NCBI GenBank assembly: GCA_964525995.1
Contig: CAZGIM010000001.1
Span: 248,001-312,000 of the forward strand
From: CAIVAT01 sp964525995
Lineage (GTDB): Bacteria > Bacteroidota > Bacteroidia > Bacteroidales > FEN-979
Length of the DNA stretch: 64,000 nt
Reading direction: 5' to 3'
Position 1 is the first letter of the stretch. Each line of letters opens with the position of its first letter. The notes under the pieces were generated by a model. That model was not told the DNA's origin and made no database searches. It saw only the letters and a program-made list of their open reading frames with translations. This document shows positions 27,159-36,679 of the stretch, piece after piece. Made by a program: the position numbers and the translations under genes.

Positions 27159-29333
27159 ATGAAAAAGTTATACCACCAGCTATTTACCATTATTTCAGTT
27201 GTGTGCTTTGGATTAACCGGGTTATTCTCTTTCGGTCAAAGCATTGATCCAAAGGTCACGGTGATCCAACCCAGCGAAGCGGGAATATCCTGGGTGAAAG
27301 GAACATATCACTTAATATCATGGGAGGATAATTTTGTCAAACCCGTCGATATTTATCTTATTGATGATAATCTGGGAACAGCCTCCAGGACAGTCAGTCT
27401 CATTAAAAAGAATGTAAGTGGATCGACCTACAACTGGAATACGAATACTCCAGGAGTAGTTGCCGGCTGGGATAAATATATGATCCGGGTACAAAGTAAT
27501 GTGGATACAACTTATTTTGATGAAAGTGACCAGTATTTTTCTATTGTCACTGCATTACCCGGAACCTATAAACTCTATCAACCTAACGTACCGGGAATTG
27601 ACTGGGTACGAGGCAACACCTACCTGATTTCGTGGGAAGCAGGTGCAAATGAAAAGGTAAAAATCGAGCTTCTGGACAATGGCACTGTTACAACTACAAC
27701 TACTGGGTTGCCTTCCGGTTTTGTAAGTGGTACCACCCGTTCGTGGCATATACCTTCTAACTTCCCTACCGGAGCGAACTACCGGATCAGAATAACCGGA
27801 GAGTTTACTGGCGGTGTAGCAGAGAGTGAGAATCCATTTTCTATTATTGCCACACCGGGAGGTGCGATTAACGTGATCCAACCCAGCGATGCTAACATTG
27901 AATGGAAGAAGGGAACCACCCATTTAATCTCTTGGGAGGACGAAATCCCGGAAAAAGTGAATATCGATTTAGTGGACGGAACAACATCACCTACCACAAG
28001 TGAAAGGTTACAATCAAATGTAAGTGGCTCTACCTGGTCATGGCATATTACTCAGGATGTTGGTTCAAATTACAAAATCAGAATATCAAGCACCTTAGAC
28101 CCGACGAATTCTAATATGAGCGATAACGATTTTGCAATTGTAGACCTTCTAACCGGACATTTCAATGAAATTTACCAGCCTACCGGCACTGATGTCTGGT
28201 TAAAGGGCACCAATCATCTGATTTCCTGGGAAGATGAGCTTGATGAGACTGTGGATATTTATTTATTAAATTTTTGGGATCCAGGATCAGGACCTGGAAC
28301 CGCAACAGTTACTACAATCCCTCATGACACAATTCCTTTAAGATCTAATGTCTCAGGATCGACTTGGTCATGGAACAATGTCGGCCCGCTTAGCGATTAC
28401 TTAAAAATTGAGATTAGGAGTCATTCCAATCCTTCAGTTACCCCAATTAGGAGCGAGGGCTATTTCAAAATTGTGAATACCCTGGGCGGAACGTTTAACC
28501 AGTTCTTCCAGCCTTTAGGAGGTGAACAGTGGCTTAGAAACACCACCTACCTGATTTCCTGGGAGGACGACATATTGGAGGGCGTGGATATACTGCTTTC
28601 CGATAAAACAGATGGAGGCACTTATACTCTTTTGGCATCAGATGTTCATGGTTCAACCTATCTTTTCAGTACGGGTAATCGAGACTATGGTACATATAAT
28701 TTTAAATTAAGAAGTACTCTCAATCATTCGAATGAATTTGTTAGTCCGGACTTTGAACTTGTACAGAGTTTAGGCGGCGGAATTACTGCGATCAATCAGC
28801 CAAACGAAGCGGGATTGGTTTGGGTGCAGGGTACCAGCAACCTTATATCCTGGGATGACGATCTTACCGAACCTGTTAAGATAACCTTGCATTATTATGG
28901 TACTGATCCGGGAACAGAAACGCCAACATCAACAAATACTATAACTACTTCCGTTTCAGGTACAACCTATAACTGGAATATTCCAGGAACCCAGGCAGCG
29001 GGATATTACCGGGTGGAGATCACAAGCACCCTTGACGGAGGAATTACGAAATTAGCCGAGAATAAATTCAGGATTATGCTCTTGATCGATGCCCAGGTCT
29101 TTCCCAACCCTTGTACTGAAAACGTGAATATAGAGATCGATAACTGTGCATCCCAAATATTCAACATCGAGCTATTTGACCGGTTTGGTACCCGGGTAAT
29201 CAAACGCAGTCTGAATACCTCCAATTCCGACCAGATTTCCATTCCGGTCAGCGATTTGCCAAATGGGGTCTATTTCCTCAATATGACAGCCGGCGATACC
29301 AGGATCTCCAAAAAGGTAATCGTTCAGCACTAA
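27159..29333 (+). CDS. Secreted protein with six Kre9/Knh1-like Ig-type repeats and T9SS type A domain
   Basis: A 724-residue protein with a signal peptide (cleaved near FSFGQS) and six repeats of about 100 residues, each marked by W-x-K/R-G-x3-LISWED and later NVSGSTWSW-like segments. They start near residues 44, 148, 247, 346, 456 and 553. This matches the Ser-Thr-rich GPI-anchored/Kre9-Knh1 Ig-like domain found in bacterial surface proteins. The tail from about residue 645 (AQVFPNPCTENVNIEI to KKVIVQH) is a T9SS type A sorting signal. It is probably a surface-anchored carbohydrate- or wall-binding protein. A promoter precedes it and a terminator follows. Confidence 0.85.
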   Translation: MKKLYHQLFTIISVVCFGLTGLFSFGQSIDPKVTVIQPSEAGISWVKGTYHLISWEDNFVKPVDIYLIDDNLGTASRTVSLIKKNVSGSTYNWNTNTPGVVAGWDKYMIRVQSNVDTTYFDESDQYFSIVTALPGTYKLYQPNVPGIDWVRGNTYLISWEAGANEKVKIELLDNGTVTTTTTGLPSGFVSGTTRSWHIPSNFPTGANYRIRITGEFTGGVAESENPFSIIATPGGAINVIQPSDANIEWKKGTTHLISWEDEIPEKVNIDLVDGTTSPTTSERLQSNVSGSTWSWHITQDVGSNYKIRISSTLDPTNSNMSDNDFAIVDLLTGHFNEIYQPTGTDVWLKGTNHLISWEDELDETVDIYLLNFWDPGSGPGTATVTTIPHDTIPLRSNVSGSTWSWNNVGPLSDYLKIEIRSHSNPSVTPIRSEGYFKIVNTLGGTFNQFFQPLGGEQWLRNTTYLISWEDDILEGVDILLSDKTDGGTYTLLASDVHGSTYLFSTGNRDYGTYNFKLRSTLNHSNEFVSPDFELVQSLGGGITAINQPNEAGLVWVQGTSNLISWDDDLTEPVKITLHYYGTDPGTETPTSTNTITTSVSGTTYNWNIPGTQAAGYYRVEITSTLDGGITKLAENKFRIMLLIDAQVFPNPCTENVNIEIDNCASQIFNIELFDRFGTRVIKRSLNTSNSDQISIPVSDLPNGVYFLNMTAGDTRISKKVIVQH

Positions 29334-29360
29334 AAAATGCTTAAATATTAATGATCCGGT

Positions 29361-29397
29361 ACACCCTCGCTATAAATAGGCGGGGGTGTATTGTTTT
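29361..29397 (+). terminator. Terminator after the Ig-repeat gene
   Basis: ACACCCTCGC (29361-29370) pairs with GCGGGGGTGT (29380-29389) with one G-T pair and is followed by ATTGTTTT. Confidence 0.75.
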
Positions 29398-29494
29398 CCG
29401 CTATTTAGAAATGAGATGAACGTGCAGAGATAAACCTTTAACAAACAGGGCCATGTACCGTTATTCCTCTTTTTATTGCCATTTCATTCTCCGG

Positions 29495-31084
29495 ATGATA
29501 TCCGGGTTTCGGAGAATTGGGTTATTCGCGATAATCCTTACTATCGCCATATCGTGCAATAAATCGGATAATCCGACCGAGGTTCCGAACGTCAGTACCA
29601 AGAATCCGGGAATAGTTACCGAATCAACCGCCGAAGTGGGAGGTTTTGTGACTTCCGACGGGGGAGGCACGGTAACTGAAAAGGGAGTGTGTTATGCCTT
29701 CCACCCGAATCCTACCATCCTGGATATGACCGTGAGCGTGGGTTATGGAACCGGGAACTTTCAACATACGCTTACGGGTTTGTATCCCGATACTACCTAT
29801 TATCTCAGGGCGTACGCCCTGAATGAAATCGGAATAGGGTACGGTAATCAAATTACCTTTATGACAAAACAATCTTCGGGTTTGCCTTCCGTATCAACCG
29901 ATGCGATAAGCGCGATTACTCCCTCTTCGGCAATTTGCGGAGGCGATATCACTAAAAGCGGATCCACAGCAGTCACGGCACGTGGCGTATGCTGGTCAAA
30001 ACTCCAGAATCCGACCCTTTCCGATTCACATACCTCCGATGGCACAGGAACCGGTTCATTTGTAAGTTCCATTGCCGGATTAGATTCGAACACAGTGTAT
30101 TATGTACGTGCTTACGCCACCAACAGCCTGGGTACCGCCTATGGCGCTCAGGTGAGTTTTATCACCAACGGCTCCGGCGGAACCATTCCCACGGTCACCA
30201 CATCAGGCGTGACGGGTATCACTGAAATTTCAGCCATATCGGGAGGTACGGTAATTTCGCAGGGCAGCTCTGCCGTTACCCAGCGCGGGGTTTGCTGGAG
30301 CCTTTCCAAATTCCCTTCCATCTCCGATGATATTACCACCGATGGTTCCGGATTAGGATCATTTACAAGCCAAATCACTGGCTTGTCTTCCAATACAAGG
30401 TATTATGTAAGGGCCTATGCTATCAATGAATCCGGAACCAGTTACGGCGATACCGTGAGCTTTAACACAACCAATACCGGTCCGCAGGTCTGTCCGCCCA
30501 CCGTATCCTATGGCGGAAAGACCTATAATACCATCGAGATTAACGGGAAATGCTGGTTTAAAGAGAATCTGAATATTGGTCAGCGCATCGACGGAGAACT
30601 CAGCCAGAGTCCAGGGAATAGCGTGGTAGAGAAATACTGTTATGATAACCTTGAAATCAATTGTGAGATTTACGGAGGGTTGTATCAGTGGGATGAACTC
30701 ATGCAAGGCTCCATAAATCCCGGAGATCGGGGATTATGTCCGGAGGGGTGGCATGTTCCCACCGACCAGGAATGGATTGAAATGGCTGATTTTTTAGGCG
30801 GGGACTCAATCGCGGGCGGTGCATTGAAAAAGACGGGAATAACTTTCTGGAAATCTCCTAATACAGGGGCAACGAATTCCAGCGGGTTTACCGCTCTACC
30901 CGGAGGATCCATCGGCACCAATCATAAATTCTCCAACCTTACATTTTCGGCCCTGATCTGGACCTCAACCCAGAGTGAAGCGACAACTGCCTGGCACCGG
31001 TCGCTTTATTACAGTTCCGTGCAGTTAGGGCGATACAGCAGCCAAAAGATTGTCGGATATTCGGCACGATGTCTGAAAAACTGA
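29495..31084 (+). CDS. Lipoprotein with three FN3-like repeats and a FISUMP domain
   Basis: A protein of about 529 residues. From the ATG at 29495 the N-terminus is a short lipoprotein signal (MISGFRRIGLFAIILTIAIS then Cys 21). Three repeats of about 95 residues follow, each with GVCW/GVCY and YYVRAYA, the FN3-like domains common in Bacteroidota surface proteins. The C-terminal 200 residues are a FISUMP domain: YNTIEINGKCWFKENL, YQWDEL, CPEGWHVPTDQEW, SGFTALPGG and YSARCLKN. These lipoproteins are usually surface-exposed with unknown ligands. An upstream in-frame ATG at 29453 is possible. No T9SS signal is seen. The gene is convergent with tamL. Confidence 0.82.
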   Translation: MISGFRRIGLFAIILTIAISCNKSDNPTEVPNVSTKNPGIVTESTAEVGGFVTSDGGGTVTEKGVCYAFHPNPTILDMTVSVGYGTGNFQHTLTGLYPDTTYYLRAYALNEIGIGYGNQITFMTKQSSGLPSVSTDAISAITPSSAICGGDITKSGSTAVTARGVCWSKLQNPTLSDSHTSDGTGTGSFVSSIAGLDSNTVYYVRAYATNSLGTAYGAQVSFITNGSGGTIPTVTTSGVTGITEISAISGGTVISQGSSAVTQRGVCWSLSKFPSISDDITTDGSGLGSFTSQITGLSSNTRYYVRAYAINESGTSYGDTVSFNTTNTGPQVCPPTVSYGGKTYNTIEINGKCWFKENLNIGQRIDGELSQSPGNSVVEKYCYDNLEINCEIYGGLYQWDELMQGSINPGDRGLCPEGWHVPTDQEWIEMADFLGGDSIAGGALKKTGITFWKSPNTGATNSSGFTALPGGSIGTNHKFSNLTFSALIWTSTQSEATTAWHRSLYYSSVQLGRYSSQKIVGYSARCLKN

Positions 31085-31221
31085 AACGACAACGCAGATA
31101 ACTTTCATCGGCCGGCGACACCAAAAGGGGGGGATGGCGCCTTGAGGATATCATCTCAACAGGTGGGATCATAAATATCTGAGATTGCTCCAGATCGGGA
31201 TAGGGCACTTTTTAATCGTTC

Positions 31222-33588
31222 TCAGAACGGATACCCGATCCCGAAATTCCAGATGATATCGCCAAGTTGCATTTTATTAAAATACCATCGGTTTCCTTCT
31301 TCGTAGGAGGGTACCCGAATTGGAATGGCCGGATCCAAACGGATGACAAAAAAATCGAAATCCAACCTGATTCCCAGCCCGGCATCCAGCCCAATCTGAT
31401 TGATGAATCCGGGAAAAGTGAATTTCCCGCCAGGAAGGTCTTCCGAATCCTCTAACAGCCATATATTCCCGGCATCCACAAACAAAGCTCCCCTGAACCA
31501 GTCGTATATCGGGAAACGATATTCCACATTGGCTTCCAGTTGAATATCGCCAATCTGGTTGAAGTTATTCTCTTCATCGTCTGTTTTGTAGGTGCCGGGT
31601 CCCAGCGAGTACATTTTCCAACCGCGCATTCCGTTGGCGCCACCGGCAAAGAATGCTTTTTCAAAGGGTAGGAGTTTGGAATTTCCATAGGGAATGCCAA
31701 TCCCTCCGTAAAACCGATAGACCAGCGAGAACTGGTTCCCGATCATGTTGTAGTACCTGAAATCAACATCCGGCCTGACATACTGCGAATAGGGAAGTCC
31801 AAAAATATCATATCCCCCGTCGGGACTTTTCTCAACCTTGAATAGTTCATCGATCCCGTATATCAGGTTCCCTCCGGTCTCGAAGTTTGCCCGGATGTAC
31901 ATGAAGTTTTTTACTTTATTGATCTGTTGATTGGAAAAAGTGAAGGTGTATTTCAATCCCGCTACCATATGGTCAGTATATTGATTACGTAACCGGTTGT
32001 CGGGCTCATTGTTGATTATTGAATCGAAATAGGAATCCGGAAAAACCTTTACCAGAGAGACTTCAACCGGATTGAGTACGTGCTTGATCTTTTCGGTTTG
32101 CAACCATGAATATCCAAACGTAATATTGGAGATATGCCGGTCATAATGTTGCTGGTGCTGATAATTATAACCCAATGTAATGGTGGTCTTTGGCTTAAAA
32201 TATTTGGAAATCCGTTCCGGTTTTATCGGAATCAAAAACTGTGGGAATGTTAGTCCGGCGCTGGCCCCTAATTCGATCACGTTAAAAAATGAGCCGGCCG
32301 ACATCCCGTCGGAAGCCTGCATCTGGAGTGAACCGTTCAGGTTGAGGCGGAACAGTTGCGCACCATTGAAAATATTACGGTTTTGGTACCCCACGCTTCC
32401 CTGTACCCCGAAGGCGCCTCCTGAGTTGGTTCCGTCAAGTGTGGTGGTAAAGGATTGTACGGGTGTGGGTGACAATTCGAGATGGCAGTCGATTTTATCT
32501 TTCTTTTTCGACTGTTCTTGTTCAGGAGCATCCCTGAAGGTTATGTTGATGTACTTGAAAACCTGCAAACCCGATAATTGTGAATAAGTTTGATTGACGT
32601 CCAGGAGGTTATAATGAGAGCCGGGGGTAACAAAAACCGATTGGGCAATGGTTCGGGGTTTGACTCTGAAATTCCCGTTATAGAGAAAGTAATAGGTGTT
32701 GGGTGGTTGATTTTTCAGAGGATTGTCGTAAGTTCTCATCAGGGTATCGTAGGATCCTGTGTGCGTTGCCAGGTGGTCGAATTCAGGATAGATGTATATT
32801 TTATTGATATAGTATCGTTTGTGCGGGATTTGTTGAATCAGGGTAAAATCATCAAAGGAGGGTACAACCGGATTGGTTATTTCAAGGTTGATTGTTAGGC
32901 GGTGACGGTTGAGGTTTGAATCAATTCTGAAGAATATATAGCTGTTATTGAACCGGTAAAATCCCTGGTTCAACAGTAACGTAGTTATACGGGTGCGTTC
33001 ATTGTCAAGAAGATACGCATTGTAGTTGGCTCCTTTTTTCAGGAGTGAACGTGCCGTGTCGCGAAATACGAATGAGGCGACCTGCGAATCGGCAATGGAA
33101 TAAAAGATATCATAGATGGTGTAGGGCCTTGATGCCTGGATTTGGTAAATAACCGTCGCTTTTTTCTTTTTTAAGATGACCGAATCCTTCACAGATGCCT
33201 GGAAATAACCTATGTTGGCTAAGTAGAGCCCCATCTGTTTTGAGGTCATCGAAACCAGGCTGGTATCGAGGATAACCGGTGCAGCGCCGACTTTTGTACG
33301 GATCCATTTCTTGAATTTCGTATCCTTTCCTTTACTGCCAAGATTGTAGAAGGCAATATTAGTTCGGAAAAGTCCGAAAAGCTTTTTATTCGGGTGTTGC
33401 TGAAAGTATGCCTCCAGATCGTCGGATGGAATTTTTTCACCTTTGACCTGGATCTTGTTTTTAATCAGCAGGTACTCCTGCGACTCCAGGTTCTTTGTCA
33501 CATCGCAACCGGTCAATGCCGTCATCATTGATGCTAACAACATCAAAACCCAACCCATATGGAGTGTCGCAACCGGCCGGAGCTTCAT
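31222..33588 (-). CDS. tamL: Translocation and assembly module lipoprotein TamL (Omp85 family)
   Basis: A 788-residue Omp85-type outer-membrane protein. The signal sequence ends in TALTGC with the lipid Cys at 28, as in the Bacteroidota variant TamL (TamA homologues elsewhere are not lipoproteins). POTRA-like segments occupy the first half (LLIKNKIQVKGEKIPSDDLE onwards). The C-terminal barrel contains FAGGANGMRGWKMYSLGPGT, the conserved lid-lock VRGF-type loop, then DAGLGIRLDFDFFVIRLD and a terminal WNFGIGYPF. It is expected to help insert outer-membrane proteins together with a TamB-like partner not in this window. The ATG at 33588 is chosen because it gives a normal lipoprotein signal. Confidence 0.88.
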   Translation of the reverse strand: MKLRPVATLHMGWVLMLLASMMTALTGCDVTKNLESQEYLLIKNKIQVKGEKIPSDDLEAYFQQHPNKKLFGLFRTNIAFYNLGSKGKDTKFKKWIRTKVGAAPVILDTSLVSMTSKQMGLYLANIGYFQASVKDSVILKKKKATVIYQIQASRPYTIYDIFYSIADSQVASFVFRDTARSLLKKGANYNAYLLDNERTRITTLLLNQGFYRFNNSYIFFRIDSNLNRHRLTINLEITNPVVPSFDDFTLIQQIPHKRYYINKIYIYPEFDHLATHTGSYDTLMRTYDNPLKNQPPNTYYFLYNGNFRVKPRTIAQSVFVTPGSHYNLLDVNQTYSQLSGLQVFKYINITFRDAPEQEQSKKKDKIDCHLELSPTPVQSFTTTLDGTNSGGAFGVQGSVGYQNRNIFNGAQLFRLNLNGSLQMQASDGMSAGSFFNVIELGASAGLTFPQFLIPIKPERISKYFKPKTTITLGYNYQHQQHYDRHISNITFGYSWLQTEKIKHVLNPVEVSLVKVFPDSYFDSIINNEPDNRLRNQYTDHMVAGLKYTFTFSNQQINKVKNFMYIRANFETGGNLIYGIDELFKVEKSPDGGYDIFGLPYSQYVRPDVDFRYYNMIGNQFSLVYRFYGGIGIPYGNSKLLPFEKAFFAGGANGMRGWKMYSLGPGTYKTDDEENNFNQIGDIQLEANVEYRFPIYDWFRGALFVDAGNIWLLEDSEDLPGGKFTFPGFINQIGLDAGLGIRLDFDFFVIRLDPAIPIRVPSYEEGNRWYFNKMQLGDIIWNFGIGYPF

Positions 33589-33726
33589 CCTGTCAAACCG
33601 TATTAAAATAGTTTCGATCCTTATAACATTTGGATGCAAAAACTAAAACCGAAAGCAAAAATAACGAGTTATACGGGATTACCCGTTCCCTGCCACAAAA
33701 TGTTTGAGAATTGTCGGCGCTGAAAT

Positions 33727-33768
33727 AAAAAAATCGCTTACCTGCAACGGATGTAAGCGATTTTTTTT
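33727..33768. terminator. Original tRNA-Val terminator, stranded beside attL
   Basis: AAAAAAATCGCTTAC (33727-33741) pairs perfectly with GTAAGCGATTTTTTT (33753-33767), with A and T runs giving a bidirectional terminator. On the minus strand it lies directly after the displaced 3' half of tRNA-Val, so it is most likely the terminator of the tRNA before the element inserted. Confidence 0.8.
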
Positions 33769-33769
33769 C

Positions 33770-33816
33770 GGTGGGAGCAACAGGATTCGAACCTGTGACC
33801 CCCTGCTTGTAAGGCA
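33770..33816. repeat. attL: displaced 3' half of tRNA-Val
   Basis: These 47 bp are identical to 45506-45552 and correspond, on the minus strand, to the tRNA from the anticodon loop to the acceptor end. The match ends inside the 3' terminus: the native tail reads ACCG, whereas the element-supplied copy at attR reads ACCA. The left sequence is not a full tRNA. Confidence 0.93.
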
Positions 33817-33952
33817 TAATCTGTATTGATTATTATGTTAAATTGGCTTTAAGCACGTTTTTAGTATATTCTGCAAAATAAATCAAAATAAGTCAGTTAC
33901 GACAACTTCATTTAAATTAATGTTAAATTTATTTGAATAAATTTTAATAAAA

Positions 33953-33976
33953 TGTTTGTATAGTTGTTTGTATAGT
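33953..33976. repeat. Tandem 12-bp repeat, likely integrase arm sites
   Basis: TGTTTGTATAGT occurs twice in tandem (33953-33964 and 33965-33976), followed by TGTATATTTAC. A TTG (33956-33958) and TATATTTA (33979-33986) 20 bp later could be the integrase promoter, so binding here may repress int. TGTTTGTATA recurs near the other end at 45450-45459. Confidence 0.6.
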
Positions 33977-34004
33977 TGTATATTTACAAGCAAATTCAGC
34001 AGCC

Positions 34005-35441
34005 ATGAAGCCAAAACCCATTCACGCCGTTACCGCTTCGATCGTTCTGGATACCCGGATTACCCGCAAAGGGGGGTATTATCCTGTGAAGCTTCGGCTA
34101 ATACATGATCGTACGGCCATGTACTATAAAATATTGTACAACCCGGAGAGGTCCGGCGCAACACTGACAGAAACCCAGCAGTATTGGTTACAGAAGCAGA
34201 ATTTAGGTATCAGTATGACCCCGTTGGAGTTTGCCGATACATTTAACCAATACACCCCGGAGGAAATTCAGCAGAATAAGGACAAAGACAAAAAGGGGGA
34301 GGTCAAACCCAAAAAGACAAATGAAAAGGAACCTTACCGGACAATGTTTCTGTATCTAACCGGAATTGTATCTGACGCACAGGAAGTGATTGCAGGATTG
34401 TCCCATTTCACGTTTGAAGCCTTTAAGGAGGCGTTTTTTGAACAACCCAAAGATAATACCGACATAGTGGCAGCCATTAAAACCAAGGCCACCAGGTTAA
34501 AGAATGAAGGGAAGATAGCAACCGCCGATATATACCAAAACACACTAAATGCCTTGCAAGAATACACCCACCAACCAAAACTGAATTTTAATAAGGTAAC
34601 ACCGGATTTCCTTCGGCAATTCGAAAAAGGACTTTACGCCCGAACTGTTGGCGGCAGGGCCAGAACCAAAAAACCCAAGGTGGAACGGAATATCAGCAGA
34701 ACGACCGTATCAATGTATATGAGATGCCTTCGCAGTGTCTTTAACGAATCGGCCCCGGAGGGTACGCCCTATCCGTTTCATACGAAAAAAGATAAAGAAA
34801 AAGACAGAAAATATATAATCCCGCAATGGACGGGTAACAAACGGGCGTTGACACAGGAGCAAGTATCACGGATTGCATGGTACACTTGTGATCCGGGCAG
34901 CCTGATTCACCAGAGCAGAGATTATTGGTTGTTCAGTTACTTGTGTAATGGAATGAATTTCAAAGACCTTGCCAATCTTCGGTACAGTAATATAAAAGGT
35001 GAGGAACTGGTTTTTGAACGGGCAAAGACTACTATTAATGGGAAGGTCACGCAAGTAAGGGTAATAATAACCCGACAGATAGGACGTATTATTGACCAGT
35101 GGGGCCAGAAGCCGGGAACGCCCGATAAATTCATTTTTCCGATTCTGACCCCGGATATGACACCAGAGAAGCAACATGCAACAATAAAGCAACTCGTAAA
35201 GACCACAAACAAGTATATCAGGAAGATATGTTCAGACTTAGAAATCCCAGATGCTACAACATACACAGCAAGGCATTCGTTCGCGACGGTCCTGAAACGG
35301 TCGGGTGCATCGCTTGAGTTTATCAGTGAATCACTGGGTCATAATGACCCCGTCACGACGAAAAATTATCTGGCGGATTTTGAAATTGAAGAGAAAAGAA
35401 AATGGGCAGAGAAGTTACTGCCCGATATTAATAATCAATAG
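34005..35441 (+). CDS. int: Tyrosine recombinase / integrase
   Basis: A 478-residue site-specific recombinase. The N-terminal arm-binding domain begins ASIVLDTRITRKGGYYPVKL, a SAM-like core-binding domain follows (about 125-270), and the catalytic domain ends the protein. Visible catalytic-box residues are TARHSFATVLKRSG (Arg about 423), LGHND (His about 446) and the nucleophile Tyr about 455 in TTKNYL. At the position usually holding the first Arg the protein reads CNGMNFKDLANL, with Asn about 315, a variant I believe recurs in Bacteroidota integrases. It lies 188 bp from attL and is oriented away from it. It should catalyse integration into and excision from tRNA-Val. Confidence 0.93.
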   Translation: MKPKPIHAVTASIVLDTRITRKGGYYPVKLRLIHDRTAMYYKILYNPERSGATLTETQQYWLQKQNLGISMTPLEFADTFNQYTPEEIQQNKDKDKKGEVKPKKTNEKEPYRTMFLYLTGIVSDAQEVIAGLSHFTFEAFKEAFFEQPKDNTDIVAAIKTKATRLKNEGKIATADIYQNTLNALQEYTHQPKLNFNKVTPDFLRQFEKGLYARTVGGRARTKKPKVERNISRTTVSMYMRCLRSVFNESAPEGTPYPFHTKKDKEKDRKYIIPQWTGNKRALTQEQVSRIAWYTCDPGSLIHQSRDYWLFSYLCNGMNFKDLANLRYSNIKGEELVFERAKTTINGKVTQVRVIITRQIGRIIDQWGQKPGTPDKFIFPILTPDMTPEKQHATIKQLVKTTNKYIRKICSDLEIPDATTYTARHSFATVLKRSGASLEFISESLGHNDPVTTKNYLADFEIEEKRKWAEKLLPDINNQ

Positions 35442-35463
35442 TTTAACATTTAATTCTTATATT

Positions 35464-35676
35464 ATGGAAAAAGCAGAAACAATTATCAACCAGATTTCAA
35501 CTATTGACCTACCTGAAATCCGTAAAAGTTTACGGGGAATGATGGATGCACACTTCCTTCAATATGGAGGTGAGGATTCCGACTCTGCATACAGCGCATT
35601 CCTTTCAATGGATGCATTGCTGGAAAGTTTGATAGAATACAATCAACAAAAGAAAGAACTGGCGACCCCAGCGTAA
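35464..35676 (+). CDS. Small hypothetical protein next to int
   Basis: A 70-residue acidic, probably helical protein (MEKAETIINQISTIDLPEIR to the C-terminus KKELATPA). It begins 22 bp after the integrase stop and is followed by a terminator, so it is co-transcribed with int. I do not recognise the family. A role as a small partner or regulator of the integrase is only suggested by position. Confidence 0.55.
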   Translation: MEKAETIINQISTIDLPEIRKSLRGMMDAHFLQYGGEDSDSAYSAFLSMDALLESLIEYNQQKKELATPA

Positions 35677-35695
35677 AACTTAAAACTGAATAAAA

Positions 35696-35743
35696 TAGCT
35701 CGGGTTTCTGTTACAAACGGCAGCAAGCCCGGGCTACTTCTTT
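35696..35743 (+). terminator. Terminator of the int operon
   Basis: TAGCTCGGGTTT (35696-35707) pairs with AAGCCCGGGCTA (35725-35736) with two G-U pairs and is followed by CTTCTTT. Confidence 0.65.
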
Positions 35744-35754
35744 AATGGTGAGTA

Positions 35755-36282
35755 TCATTTCTGAGGGATACCGTCAAACCAGTCCCAATGTCTTGTCTTT
35801 GGGTCCCTTTTGTAATATCCGACCTGTTTTTTGTCTCGGTTAAACACATTCCAAATATCCTCCCGGACGGGATCTCTTTCCTTGTATCCACTATCCGGAA
35901 AATATACTCTTGTCGGCTCAGGCTGAGGCTTAGTGGCCGGCGGTGGTGGTGCCGACTGTCTTTTCTTCTCTGATATTTTTCCGACCAAATCCGATATTGT
36001 AACGCCGTTATCTGTTTTTACCGGCGTTAATTTGTCCGTAAATGTAAGGTCTTTAAAGTCCAATGGATTCCTTTTATATTCGTCGATTGAAACCGACCCG
36101 ACAAACCTATTCATCGGAGAATAGAAATTTAACTGATCATGGTCTCTTTCACAGTAACCAATATAAACATCATCGCGGTAAATCTTCACACGGTCGTTTA
36201 ACCGATCCTCTTTAAAGGTTATTGTTTGTGCCGACAGGCTTATGCCAATCAACATAATCAACAAAATGACAATGACTTTCAT
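35755..36282 (-). CDS. Exported hypothetical protein
   Basis: A 175-residue protein with a clear signal peptide (MKVIVILLIMLIGISLSAQ). The mature part begins with a beta-rich stretch (VKIYRDDVYIGYCERDH), has a Pro-rich linker near residue 115 (SAPPPPATKPQPEP) and a C-terminal NVFNRDKKQVGYYKRDPKTR. Two related segments, each about 20 residues (RDDVYIGYCERD and RDKKQVGYYKRD), suggest a short repeated beta-hairpin module. Family not recognised. It is transcribed towards the int operon terminator. Confidence 0.65.
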   Translation of the reverse strand: MKVIVILLIMLIGISLSAQTITFKEDRLNDRVKIYRDDVYIGYCERDHDQLNFYSPMNRFVGSVSIDEYKRNPLDFKDLTFTDKLTPVKTDNGVTISDLVGKISEKKRQSAPPPPATKPQPEPTRVYFPDSGYKERDPVREDIWNVFNRDKKQVGYYKRDPKTRHWDWFDGIPQK

Positions 36283-36295
36283 GGCGCTTTTTTGC

Positions 36296-36303
36296 CAAAT
36301 ATA
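36296..36303 (-). promoter_or_regulatory. Candidate -7 box of the exported protein gene
   Basis: TATATTTG on the minus strand fits TAnnTTTG and lies about 14 bp before the ATG at 36282. No clear TTG is seen at the expected spacing. Confidence 0.4.
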
Positions 36304-36679
36304 ATCAAAATAATTTCATTTGTTGGTGTGACATGGTTTCTTTCACCGGTTCCAGCGCTACCGGTTTGTCCGGTTCAGAATCGGAATAACCAATGAATTC
36401 CCTGGTGTGGAATGTTTCTATTTTGAATATTATAAATAAGGAGTACATGGTTAAGAATAGTTTTTAATCCTGACTTGACCTCTTCTTTTGGGGCTCCTTG
36501 AGGGTTCGGGAGGGGTTCGGAAGGGGTTAAATGTGAAGTGTTTATATTACAGGTTGTTAGCTCAGACAAGGAGATGAAATAAGATTGAAATTTGGTTTTT
36601 CTCACCCCCTGGGTTCGCCTGGAAACGATTTTCGGTTTTCAAGTGCCGGTCTCAATATACCTATTAAATTACTCCCTCT
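36304..36679. other. Gap within the element, no supported gene
   Basis: About 375 bp without a convincing gene. It contains a short G-rich direct repeat, GGGTTCGGGA then GGGGTTCGGA then GGGGTT (about 36502-36527). Open frames here are short, without codon structure or homology that I can recognise. Confidence 0.5.

Noticed and set aside
33593..33817. Minus-strand open frame reading GVTGSNPVAPTEKK near its start
   Set aside because: It is the translation of the displaced tRNA-Val 3' half and the terminator, a common false gene.
36375..36605. Minus-strand open frame of 76 codons in the element
   Set aside because: No ribosome site, no domain pattern, spans the G-rich repeat.
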